In this document: positions 25,129 through 32,656 of the stretch, piece after piece
How the letters are laid out: every line of letters starts with the position of its first letter
Numbering within the stretch: position 1 is the stretch's first letter
NCBI GenBank assembly: GCA_009692115.1
Contig: SHZU01000005.1
Span: forward strand, 62,001-126,000
Length of the DNA stretch: 64,000 nucleotides
Reading direction: 5' to 3'
From: Gemmatimonadota bacterium
GTDB taxonomy: Bacteria; Gemmatimonadota; Gemmatimonadetes; Gemmatimonadales; GWC2-71-9
The notes under the pieces: model-generated
Database searches by the model: none
What the model was told of the DNA's origin: nothing
Seen by the model: only the letters and a program-made list of their open reading frames with translations
Program-made: the position numbers and the translations under genes

Positions 25129-25985
25129 TTGTCCGCGACGACGAACGACTGACCGCCGAGGCGGGCCCGGATTTTGGTGACGGCGGCCTGGGCCTCGTTT
25201 CGGGTGGCGAAGGGACCCGCTCTCACCTTGAAGAACCCGCCTTCACGAACGACCGTGGCGGCATAGCCGATGGCTTTGAGTCGCCGGATCGTTTCGCTGG
25301 CCTTGGCCTGGGTGGGCGCGGCAATGACCTGGACTCGAAATCCCTTGGCGATCGGGGCCGGAGTGGGCCGGGATGGTTCGGTCACGGCCGGCGGTGGGAC
25401 GCTGTCCGCCACCGGCGCCGGTGTCTTCTGAATCAACGCCGCGCATCGCTGTTTCTGATACTGAAGCTGGTTCTTGACTTCGACATCGTCGGTGGCGGAA
25501 CCGAAACCCAGGTCCGCGATCCGGCAGGCCTCGGGGCCGTTATCAAGATCGCCCGCCGCCCGGGCGCCCCAGAACGCCGCTACGGCGATCAGCGAACTAT
25601 TCGGGTAATCGGCGAGGAGCCGGGAGAACTGGGAGAGCGCGGCACCCGGGTTGCTGTTGGCATACTCAACCTGGCCCATGAGCAGCAGGGCGTCGTCGGC
25701 CCATTCGGACGTCGAGTATTCGACGATCACCCGCCGGAGCGAGATCCGCCGGTCGAACTCGGTGGCCGCGACCAGCCCTGCCGTGAACAGGAGTTCGGAA
25801 TAGAGCGAGTCGCTCGGTTCGGTCCCCGCCAACGCTCGGCGAACGATGCCCCGGGCCGAATCTGCTAAGCCCCCCTGGGCCAACCGGACCACCGCAACCA
25901 GTCGGGGGTTGGTCTGGGCCGCCAGGCGACTCGGCATCAAGCCGGGGAGCGTCAGGACTCCGAGGGCGAGCGCGAGAATCTTCAT
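25125..25985 (-). CDS. Exported SPOR-domain protein
   Basis: A 286-residue secreted protein. The signal peptide (MKILALALGVLTLPGLMPSR) likely ends at LAAQ. Residues 30-190 look like TPR helices (ADDALLLMGQVEYANSNPGA). A proline-rich linker leads to a C-terminal SPOR domain (about 212-286: FRVQVIAAPTQAKASETIRR, FKVRAGPFATRNEAQ), which binds denuded peptidoglycan. The ATG at 25985 overlaps the holA stop. Position beside ddl suggests a role in envelope or septal wall work, but this is inference. Confidence 0.85.
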   Translation of the reverse strand: MKILALALGVLTLPGLMPSRLAAQTNPRLVAVVRLAQGGLADSARGIVRRALAGTEPSDSLYSELLFTAGLVAATEFDRRISLRRVIVEYSTSEWADDALLLMGQVEYANSNPGAALSQFSRLLADYPNSSLIAVAAFWGARAAGDLDNGPEACRIADLGFGSATDDVEVKNQLQYQKQRCAALIQKTPAPVADSVPPPAVTEPSRPTPAPIAKGFRVQVIAAPTQAKASETIRRLKAIGYAATVVREGGFFKVRAGPFATRNEAQAAVTKIRARLGGQSFVVADK

Positions 25986-27037
25986 GCGGCGGCTTGCCAT
26001 GGCAGGGTCAGCTCCATCACCAGATCAAAGAGAATGGCCTGCTCGTCGGAGACGGTGGTGCTCTTGCAGCGTTCGTCGGCGCGCCGGAGGGAGGCCAAGG
26101 CAAGCTCAATCCGTCGGGGGGACCACGACGGCGCCAGACGACTCCACTCCGCGGCGGCCTCGTCATACGACATTCGCGTCGACGGTCGGGCTCGAAACAG
26201 GGTTTGTTTGATCGCGCCGGCCAGCGCCCCACCCCGAGTGCCGCGGTCGTAGAGCGATCGAGCCAGGCCGAGCCCCACGACGCTGGTGCCGAGCAGGGTG
26301 ACCAGGGAAACCCCAGACACGCCGGGCTGAGCCAGAAGATGGGGCAAGATGCCCACCGCTCGTCCGCCATCGCCACCGAGCACCACGTCCCGCCAGTCGG
26401 CTGCGGTTTCGCCATGCCGGACGCCGAGGAACTCCGAGACTCGCTCCAGCGTCAAGGGGCCTTCGCCCGCCAGGCCCGCCAGCTTCTCGAGCTCGCTGCG
26501 GAGGGCGGATAAGCCCCCGCCAGTGGCCCGCACCATATGCTGGGCGGCCCGGTCCTCGATGACCACGCCGCTTCGCTCAGCGTGGAGCAACAACCATCGC
26601 TTGGCGCGGTCCTCGGGAAGGAGCTCGGCGGCCACGGCCACGGTCCGGCCGGCCAGGTCGTCATCGATCTCCGCTTCGCCGGAGCCTTGGACCAAGATCA
26701 AGATCGTTTCGGGAGCGGGCCGCTCGAGATACCTGAGCACCGTGGTCTTGGCTTTGGCCCGCTTGTTCCAGGCCTCAACATCGCGAATGATGGCCACCCG
26801 CCGCTCGGCCATCATGGGGAGCGACTGGCAGAGAGTCTCGGCGGCTTCGGGGTCGAGGTTGGCGGCGGAGCGTTGATCGAAATTGAAGTCCTTGAGGGAC
26901 GGCTCCAGCGTCCGGGCGATGATCTCGGATACAGCCTCCTCCTTAAGAACATCTTCGGCGCCGTGGAGGTAGATGGCGCTCGGAATGTCCCCTTTGAGGA
27001 GCGCTTTGAAGAAGGCGTCGTACGTCATTTTCGGCAT
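25982..27037 (-). CDS. holA: DNA polymerase III delta subunit
   Basis: A 351-residue clamp-loader subunit that opens the beta clamp. The HolA N-terminal fold starts with YDAFFKALLKGDIPSAIYLH and continues with LPMMAERRVAIIRDVEAWNK, the usual equivalent of the clamp-contact region. The C-terminal collar domain includes RPSTRMSYDEAAAEWSRLAP. Length fits. It is the first gene of the operon running to 19064. Confidence 0.92.
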   Translation of the reverse strand: MPKMTYDAFFKALLKGDIPSAIYLHGAEDVLKEEAVSEIIARTLEPSLKDFNFDQRSAANLDPEAAETLCQSLPMMAERRVAIIRDVEAWNKRAKAKTTVLRYLERPAPETILILVQGSGEAEIDDDLAGRTVAVAAELLPEDRAKRWLLLHAERSGVVIEDRAAQHMVRATGGGLSALRSELEKLAGLAGEGPLTLERVSEFLGVRHGETAADWRDVVLGGDGGRAVGILPHLLAQPGVSGVSLVTLLGTSVVGLGLARSLYDRGTRGGALAGAIKQTLFRARPSTRMSYDEAAAEWSRLAPSWSPRRIELALASLRRADERCKSTTVSDEQAILFDLVMELTLPWQAAA

Positions 27038-27111
27038 GGACGGGGTCCGACCCTTTGAGTCGATTTCCTAGACAGAATCTAAGCTCGGGATCGACTGCCG
27101 GCGAGGCAGCG

Positions 27112-27657
27112 CTACCGGTTCAGTCCCCTCAGGAAACTTTGGACGAAGAGCAGGGCCGTGAGGGATTTTCCATCACGAATCTCCCTCCGGCGGATCATCT
27201 GGCCGATCGCCGACCAGCGAAATTCGTGGATCGAAATGAACTCATCCTGCTCCGGGGCCGCCGCACCCGGGGTGAGGTCGGTGGCGAGGTACAGGTGGAT
27301 CCTCTCGTCGGTGAACCCCGGGGCTGTAAAGATGTCGGTCAAGAACGCCAGCGAACCGGCATGATATCCAGCTTCCTCCACCAACTCGCGATGGGCACAG
27401 GATTCAGGCGCCTCACCGGGGCCGAGGGTCCCGGCGGGAATTTCCCAGATGAGACCGTCGGCGGCGTGCCGAAATTGTCGGATCAGGACGATCCGGGGGT
27501 CGGGGTCGGTGACTCGGTCGAGCATCGGAATAACGGCCGCCGCCCCCGGGTGCCGAATCATGTCCAGGGATCCCTCGGAACCATCTGGAAACCGAACCGC
27601 GTCCTGGTCCAGTTTGATGACCCGTCCGCTAAAGACTCGTTGGGATGAAATCAGCAT
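27112..27657 (-). CDS. NUDIX hydrolase, ADP-ribose pyrophosphatase type
   Basis: A 181-residue enzyme with an intact Nudix box, GTLGPGEAPESCAHRELVEE then AGY (about residues 76-98), which binds the catalytic metals. The N-terminal strand pattern SQRVFSGRVIKLDQDAVRFP and the EIPAGTL entry are typical of ADP-sugar pyrophosphatases, so ADP-ribose is the likeliest substrate. No operon partner is clear: 75 bases separate it from holA upstream and a YdcF gene lies downstream. Confidence 0.9.
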   Translation of the reverse strand: MLISSQRVFSGRVIKLDQDAVRFPDGSEGSLDMIRHPGAAAVIPMLDRVTDPDPRIVLIRQFRHAADGLIWEIPAGTLGPGEAPESCAHRELVEEAGYHAGSLAFLTDIFTAPGFTDERIHLYLATDLTPGAAAPEQDEFISIHEFRWSAIGQMIRRREIRDGKSLTALLFVQSFLRGLNR

Positions 27658-27664
27658 AGCAGTC

Positions 27665-28246
27665 CTATCTAGTACTTATCATGGCCCGGATCCAGACCGC
27701 GGGGATTTTTGCGGCTTCGCGGGCGAGATAGCCGAGCTCCGCCTGGCTTCCTGGGGCTATTGGACTGGCGGGGGCCGGACTGGTGTAGGCTTGGATTGGC
27801 CACCTGGTGGCCTCGATCCGAAGCCTACCGAGGTGAAAGGCGTCACTGACCAGTAAGACCCGCTCGGCATTGGCTCCGATCGCCCAACGCCCGACCGCCC
27901 CCATCGAGGCCTCGGTGGATTCTCCTTCTGGAAGGGAGACCAAAGAATCCGGCGGAACCCCGGACCCCGCCAAGTATGCCGCTTCGACTTGGGCTTCGCT
28001 CTGGGTGTCGCCGGGGTGGGTTCCACCGGTCAGAACGATTCTCGGAGCCAGGCCCTGCCGGTAGAGGGCTAAGGCGTGGTCGACCCGGGCCTTGAGTACC
28101 GGAGACGGTCGACCGTTGTACTGGGCTGCGCCCAGGACGACGATGGCATCGACCGGCCGTTGCTGGTCGTCGCGGCTGACCGTGTAGACCCAGGCAAAGG
28201 CCGCCGCGTAGGCCACCCCGATCGCCGTGCCGAGCCGGGCTACCAC
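27665..28246 (-). CDS. YdcF/DUF218 family membrane-anchored protein
   Basis: A 193-residue protein with one N-terminal membrane segment (residues 5-22) and a DUF218 domain: VDAIVVLGAAQYNGRPSPVL, RIVLTGG, then STEASMGAVGR and VLLVSDAFHLGR. Members of this family, such as SanA and YdcF, act in envelope integrity or bind nucleotides, but no reaction is certain. Start is GTG. It sits downstream of the truncated metallo-hydrolase gene. Confidence 0.83.
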   Translation of the reverse strand: MVARLGTAIGVAYAAAFAWVYTVSRDDQQRPVDAIVVLGAAQYNGRPSPVLKARVDHALALYRQGLAPRIVLTGGTHPGDTQSEAQVEAAYLAGSGVPPDSLVSLPEGESTEASMGAVGRWAIGANAERVLLVSDAFHLGRLRIEATRWPIQAYTSPAPASPIAPGSQAELGYLAREAAKIPAVWIRAMISTR

Positions 28247-28263
28247 CCGCCTGAGCGGACGGA

Positions 28264-28473
28264 TTACAGCAGAAATGATTCACCGAGGCGGGGGATGGTG
28301 ACCTCGCCGACGCCGCACTCTTTGAGAATGATGGCCATGGCAGCTGCGGCCTCGGTCCGTTTACCCTGAAACAGGCCGGCGTCGAGCAAGACCTTGGCGC
28401 CGGCCGCCTCAACCAAGTGCATCGAGCCCGTCACTTCTCCAGCGGCTCCCCAGAATGTTACGCGGATACTCAC
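28264..28473 (-). pseudogene. Truncated MBL-fold RNA-processing-type metallo-hydrolase
   Basis: A 69-codon frame. Its first 40 residues ([31 protein letters not shown]) are the N-terminus of metallo-beta-lactamase-fold exonucleases of the CPSF/YhaR type, normally about 450 residues. The zinc motif HxHxDH and the beta-CASP domain are missing. The following 25 residues ([20 protein letters not shown] at the end) do not match that family and appear to come from another gene. This is a deletion remnant fused to a foreign 3' end. Confidence 0.75.
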
Positions 28474-28485
28474 GACGATCCCTTT

Positions 28486-29127
28486 CTAGCGGGTGCCAAA
28501 CAGCCGATCGCCGGCGTCGCCCAAACCCGGGAGGATGTATCCCGATTGGTTGAGTTCTCGGTCGAGCCCCGCAGTATACACAGGCACTTCGGGATGGGCG
28601 GCCTCGAGGGCTCGAACCCCTTCCGGAGCGGCGACCAGACACAGAAACCGGATCCGGCCCGCTCCGGCTTCTTTGAGTTTGGCCACCGCCGCGATCGCCG
28701 ACCCCCCGGTCGCCAACATCGGGTCGAGGAGGAAAAAATCGCGATCTCGGCCCTCGGGGATCTTGAAGTAGTAGCTGATCGGTTCCAAGGTTTCATGATC
28801 CCGGTAGAGCCCGATATGTCCGACCCGGGCCGACGGGATGAGGTGCAAGATCCCGTCCACCATCCCGAGTCCAGCGCGTAAAATGGGGACCAGGACGAGT
28901 TTCTTGCCGGCGACCCGGTTGGCCTCCATCCGTTCGAGGGGGGTCTCCACCTTGAAGCGCTCGGTCGGAAGATCGCGGGTGACCTCATAGGTCATCAGCA
29001 TGGCGATTTCACCCAAGAGCTGACGAAAGTTCTTGGTGGCGGTGGCCTGGTCCCGCATGATCGCCAGCTTATGTTGAATCAGCGGGTGATCGAGGACAGT
29101 CAGGTTGGGATGGCTCGGGTGGACCAT
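28486..29127 (-). CDS. upp: Uracil phosphoribosyltransferase
   Basis: A 213-residue pyrimidine-salvage enzyme that makes UMP from uracil and PRPP. The family start is [20 protein letters not shown], with the EMxA loop [20 protein letters not shown], the PRPP-binding motif [16 protein letters not shown] and a C-terminal [13 protein letters not shown] set the start at ATG 29127 because upstream codons would add a 51-residue non-family tail. It lies 12 bases upstream of the truncated MBL gene. Confidence 0.95.
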   Translation of the reverse strand: MVHPSHPNLTVLDHPLIQHKLAIMRDQATATKNFRQLLGEIAMLMTYEVTRDLPTERFKVETPLERMEANRVAGKKLVLVPILRAGLGMVDGILHLIPSARVGHIGLYRDHETLEPISYYFKIPEGRDRDFFLLDPMLATGGSAIAAVAKLKEAGAGRIRFLCLVAAPEGVRALEAAHPEVPVYTAGLDRELNQSGYILPGLGDAGDRLFGTR

Positions 29128-29207
29128 GGCAGGAATATGGGGCCACCCCGGACACGCGGCGAGGGGGCCCCTGGGCCCCGCCCGCCTCAACACATTGGGA
29201 GCGAACC

Positions 29208-29361
29208 ATGAAAAGCGAGGTCGTGACCTTGGTACTGATGGCCGCTCTGACCAACCACACCTAGGCCCAGCCGAATCCATTCAAACTTCCCAAGTCGAAC
29301 CTCAAAGCCCCGGTGACGTACCAGTTGACCGGCGATCAGAAAGGCACCTCGGAGACGGCCT
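29208..29361 (+). pseudogene. Disrupted 5' part of the secreted protein gene
   Basis: From ATG 29208 the frame encodes a signal-peptide-like [18 protein letters not shown], then TAG (29262-29264), then [20 protein letters not shown] and LTGDQKGTSETAFDGG in the same frame. Near 29350 the coding frame shifts by one base into the downstream frame; deleting a G in GGCGGC yields a smooth DGASIKMMGKE join. One stop and one frameshift thus split this gene from 29362-30180. Confidence 0.6.
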
Positions 29362-30180
29362 TTGACGGCGGCCTCGATCAAGATGATGGGGAAGGAAACC
29401 AAGGCGTCAGACTGGACGATGATCACCGAAGACTCGATGTACACTGCCGATCTGAACAAGAAGGAGGGGTATGCCGGACCAAATCTGCTGCCCCACTACG
29501 CCAAGGCGTATGACGGACTCGACGGCAGCGGCAAGTCACGCTTCCATGCCAACATGAAGGAAATCGGGGCGCTAGTGTCGAAGGCCTTCAACATCAACTC
29601 GATCGGGTCGCTCGGGGACAAACTTGGGGAGCAGACGATTGCCGGTGAGGTTTGTGAGAACCACAGGTTCCTGAGTTTTGAGGTCTGCTCAATGAAGCGG
29701 GGCCCGCAAGTGTCCCTCAAGACCACCGGCGATCTGGTCTGCTTCCGGTTCGAACAGACCGCCACCTCAGTACCCCTCTCGGCACCGTCGAGTTCCGTCT
29801 GGGAAAAACCGGCCGGCATCGAGTTCAAGTCAATGCCGGGGCAAGACGCCGACTCGGCGGCTCGTGGCATGGTCGGGTACCTCGCCAGCCAACAGCTTTC
29901 GGATTCACTCGCGGCCGCCAAGGCCGAATTGGAGAAAGCCAAGGCTGAGGCGGCCGTGAGCGGTGAGCCGAAGGCGGGGGAGGCCCGTCCGATGACCGAT
30001 GAGGAAAAGGCTCAAAGGAAGCAGGCCTGCGAAATGTTGAAGAACTTCGACATGAACAAAGCCCTGGCCGGTGCGTGGAAGGAAACGAAGAAGGCGCTCG
30101 GGAACGCGGCGGTCGACGCGGCCAAACAAGGTGCCACCAGCCGGCTGAAGGGCCTGATCAAGAAGCCGAAGATCCCCTGA
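29362..30180 (+). CDS. Main part of a secreted protein of unknown function (broken 5' end)
   Basis: A 272-codon open frame that most likely is the body of the protein begun at 29208. The core (MITEDSMYTADLNKKEGYAG, FLSFEVCSMKRG) is followed by a lysine/alanine-rich helical stretch near residues 195-215 and a basic C-terminus (GLIKKPKIP). No family is recognised. In this frame alone it lacks a signal peptide, so if expressed it would stay inside the cell. Confidence 0.6.
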   Translation: MTAASIKMMGKETKASDWTMITEDSMYTADLNKKEGYAGPNLLPHYAKAYDGLDGSGKSRFHANMKEIGALVSKAFNINSIGSLGDKLGEQTIAGEVCENHRFLSFEVCSMKRGPQVSLKTTGDLVCFRFEQTATSVPLSAPSSSVWEKPAGIEFKSMPGQDADSAARGMVGYLASQQLSDSLAAAKAELEKAKAEAAVSGEPKAGEARPMTDEEKAQRKQACEMLKNFDMNKALAGAWKETKKALGNAAVDAAKQGATSRLKGLIKKPKIP

Positions 30181-30190
30181 GAGGGCCTGA

Positions 30191-31420
30191 CTACCGCAGC
30201 ACCGCCCGCACCGAATCGAGGGCTCCGTCATTGGCCGCCGGCCGGAGCCCCATCAGATGGGCTATCAACCCATAGACGTGAATGCTCTGGAACGGGGGGA
30301 CGACCGTGCCGGTTCGGAACGCCGGGCCACTCGCGATGAACGTCGCCGCCATCGAGGCCAGGGCGTTGTCGTATCCGTGGTTGCCGAGGTCGGTCATGGG
30401 GCTGACCCGCCAGCGTTGCCGGGTGGAGATCGTCCACCCATCGTCGGCGAGGGCCAGGATTGGCGCGATGCGCCGATTGCTTTGAAATTGGAACCGAGCC
30501 GGAATTTCCTGGCGTCGATACACGCTGAGCTTGGGATGGGCATTGACCAAGCCCCGGAAGATCATCTCGGTGCGCCCTGGGCCGGGATCGATCGCGGTCG
30601 CGGGAGCGAGGTCGGCGATCTCTCCGGGTTCAATCGGAACGTAGTCATCGAGGTAGATCACTCGGTCCGGTGAGATGGCCGTCATGCCGTGGTCGGACAC
30701 GACGATCAAGTTGGTTCTCTGGAGCTGCCCACGACTCTTGAGACTGTCGATCAAGCGGCCAATCGCGGCGTCCGTCTCACCAATGGCCGAATCAACGGCC
30801 GCCGACTCGGGCCCCCGCCGATGGCCGACCAAATCGACGCGATTGAAGTACAGTGTGACCAAATCGGGGGCCTGGCCTGGAGGGAGCGCAAGCCACTCCA
30901 GTACTTGATCAACCCGCGCGGCACTTGGGAGCCGGGGGTCGAAGACTCGCCAGTAGTTCGGCCGAATCCCTTGGATCGCCCCTTCCGACCCGACCCAGAA
31001 CATGGTGGCCGCGCGGCGGCCTTGTTTGACGGCCGTCAGCCAGATCGGCTCGCCGCCCCACCAGCGAGGATCACGATTGCTGACCGTATCGGTGGTGGTG
31101 AAGCGCCCGATGTCCGGATCGGTCATCGAGTTGGCCACGATGCCGTGGTGCTCGGGGTAGAGGCCCGTGGCGATGGTGTAGTGATTTGGAAAGGTCTTGG
31201 TGGGAAAGGCCGGGATCAGTTGCTCCGCTCGAACGCCGGAGGCGGCCAACTCCCGGAGCCGAACTGCGGCCGGCCGATTGAGGTAATCAGGGCGAAAGCC
31301 ATCGATCGAAATCAGGATCAACACCCGGCCTTCCGCCGGACTCGGCGGGGTCCGGGGAGGGGTGAAAGCAGAGCAGCCACCCATCACCAGGGCGAAGCCG
31401 AGTCCGGCGAGAGCTTTCAT
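30191..31420 (-). CDS. Lipoprotein phosphodiesterase of the alkaline phosphatase/ENPP superfamily
   Basis: A 409-residue enzyme anchored by a lipoprotein signal (MKALAGLGFALVMGGCS, Cys16). It has the metal- and nucleophile-motifs of ectonucleotide pyrophosphatase/phosphodiesterases: LISIDGFRPDYL, the threonine nucleophile in FPTKTFPNHYTIATG, NRVDLVGHRRGP, VVSDHGM and LGNHGYDN. These predict two zinc ions and hydrolysis of nucleotide or lysophospholipid phosphodiesters. It converges on the broken secreted protein gene. Confidence 0.9.
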   Translation of the reverse strand: MKALAGLGFALVMGGCSAFTPPRTPPSPAEGRVLILISIDGFRPDYLNRPAAVRLRELAASGVRAEQLIPAFPTKTFPNHYTIATGLYPEHHGIVANSMTDPDIGRFTTTDTVSNRDPRWWGGEPIWLTAVKQGRRAATMFWVGSEGAIQGIRPNYWRVFDPRLPSAARVDQVLEWLALPPGQAPDLVTLYFNRVDLVGHRRGPESAAVDSAIGETDAAIGRLIDSLKSRGQLQRTNLIVVSDHGMTAISPDRVIYLDDYVPIEPGEIADLAPATAIDPGPGRTEMIFRGLVNAHPKLSVYRRQEIPARFQFQSNRRIAPILALADDGWTISTRQRWRVSPMTDLGNHGYDNALASMAATFIASGPAFRTGTVVPPFQSIHVYGLIAHLMGLRPAANDGALDSVRAVLR

Positions 31421-31494
31421 TCGGTCGGTATGGCGTTGTCGGTGAAGGAGTTACGTAAGATGGACGGGGGCTAGATCGGGCGCAACTTCGAGTC

Positions 31495-31500
31495 TATATT
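31495..31500 (+). promoter_or_regulatory. Weak -10 element upstream of tRNA-Phe
   Basis: TATATT lies 13 bases before the tRNA 5' end. No good -35 hexamer is seen 16-18 bases upstream. Confidence 0.25.
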
Positions 31501-31512
31501 CCTCGCCCTCAA

Positions 31513-31585
<73 letters not shown>

Positions 31586-31650
31586 CTTGTTTCACAACGA
31601 CTTACGATGTCTATCGGGTCGATAAAAACTGACTACACAACGACTACACA

Positions 31651-31680
31651 AAAGGGGGAACGGATATCCGTTCCCCCTTT
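31651..31680 (+). terminator. Perfect 30-base palindrome, bidirectional terminator
   Basis: The 15-base arm AAAGGGGGAACGGAT is repeated exactly in inverted orientation with no loop bases between. The A-tract before and T-tract after give a rho-independent signal on both strands. Just upstream is a tandem repeat, GACTACACAAC/GACTACACAAA (31631-31652). Confidence 0.75.
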
Positions 31681-31740
31681 GCCTTACCCTCGAGAGTCGA
31701 TGTAGTCAGTATTTCACTACACCAACACTGAGAACTCCCG

Positions 31741-31968
31741 ATGTCGACTGACCCCAAAGAATATCAACTAATCGTGACGAAAGTCCTCGACGAACTGAGT
31801 GAGAGATTTTTCATCCACAAAAGATCCACCATCAACAAGTCTGACAATCTGGAAACGGGTTGGGGTGGAAGACGAAGAACCACCATCAACTCCACCTTCA
31901 TCACGGAGAAACCAACTCGAGTAGAGATGGAACGTGAAGTGAATGGAATACTCGAAGACATTCTCTAG
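31741..31968 (+). CDS. Small hypothetical protein in AT-richer DNA
   Basis: A 75-residue protein starting MSTDPKEYQLIVTKVLDELS. It is hydrophilic, with acidic helices at both ends and a basic centre (GWGGRRRTTINSTF). No family is recognised. Codon use is visibly less GC-biased than in neighbouring genes, consistent with transfer beside the tRNA. No strong ribosome site is visible; a weak GAGAA precedes the ATG. Confidence 0.5.
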   Translation: MSTDPKEYQLIVTKVLDELSERFFIHKRSTINKSDNLETGWGGRRRTTINSTFITEKPTRVEMEREVNGILEDIL

Positions 31969-32002
31969 GATATTCGATGACTTACTGGTGGAATCTCTTT
32001 AA

Positions 32003-32071
32003 ATGACCAAAGAACAAATCGCTGAAGCGCAAACGCTCTCGACTGCGTTCAAGCCGACGAAGAAGCCGTAG
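32003..32071 (+). pseudogene. Remnant of a Sel1-repeat protein C-terminus
   Basis: A 22-codon frame, MTKEQIAEAQTLSTAFKPTK plus KP, which resembles the last residues of many Sel1-repeat proteins (EQIAEAQRLAREWKP type). A stop codon directly precedes the ATG, so the rest of the gene is gone. Confidence 0.4.
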
Positions 32072-32097
32072 AATCACAATATCATCGCACCAAAGAG

Positions 32098-32130
32098 AAA
32101 CGCCCCGACTCATCATCGGGGCGTTTCGTT
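32098..32130 (+). terminator. Rho-independent terminator
   Basis: AAACGCCCCGA (32098-32108) pairs perfectly with TCGGGGCGTTT (32116-32126) over a seven-base loop, followed by CGTTT. It would end transcription of the decayed region on the plus strand, and the A-rich 5' side could serve the minus strand. Confidence 0.7.
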
Positions 32131-32153
32131 TAAGAGTGCTTGTGGCTGCGTAG

Positions 32154-32255
32154 CTACTTCTTATCGTAGACCGTTATCGACTTTGTGGGTTTCCCCGCAG
32201 CATCGGTGCCCGTGCACGAGGATGTCATCGTCGTGCCACCAGCCGAAACCACTAA
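32154..32255 (-). pseudogene. 3' remnant of a conserved hypothetical gene
   Basis: On the minus strand the frame ends VSAGGTTMTSSCTGTDAAGK then PTKSITVYDKK and stop. This is typical of the last strands of small secreted proteins ending in VYDKQ/K. Upstream codons in this frame (before about 32255) are not protein-like, so only the 3' end remains. Confidence 0.4.
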
Positions 32256-32338
32256 AACCCCGACTCGAATCGGCAGACGCCGCGGGCGAAGCAGCGAAGG
32301 GCACCCTAAGGCCAAGGGTCGGGTAAAAGACTCGGCCG

Positions 32339-32569
32339 AAACGACTGACCCGAACCGTTCTCGCGGGCATGGCGACCTCGCCGGCCTCAGTGGCCCTGTC
32401 AAAGGACCTGAAGAAGCGGGGATGGACCTTCGTGGGTCCGACGACGATGTACGCCTTCATGGAGGCGATGGGGCTCGTCAATGACCATCTGCACGGTTGT
32501 CATTGTCGCCCGGATGCCGCCGAGGCGCGGAATAGTCTGACCACCCCGGGCCGGCAACGTCTTGTGTAA
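32339..32569 (+). pseudogene. tag: C-terminal fragment of 3-methyladenine DNA glycosylase I
   Basis: The frame reads LAGMATSPASVALSKDLKKR then GWTFVGPTTMYAFMEAMGLV and NDHLHGCHC. This matches the last third of Tag (SKDLKKRGFxFVGPTxxYAFMQAxGMVNDH). The N-terminal two thirds, with the zinc Cys/His and base pocket, are absent. The tail after CHC (RPDAAEARNSLTT) is unrelated. It is a truncated repair gene in the tRNA-proximal decayed zone. Confidence 0.75.
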
Positions 32570-32656
32570 AGCCATATTTGGCATCACGTTATGCAGCAGA
32601 GCCTCCGCCGAGGCTCTCGATCGATTAGATTGCAGGTGTCTTTTTCTCCTGGATCC

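Noticed and set aside
31586-31740. Possible CRISPR-like repeats (GACTACACAA)
   Set aside because: Only two adjacent copies without spacers, and no cas genes are present.
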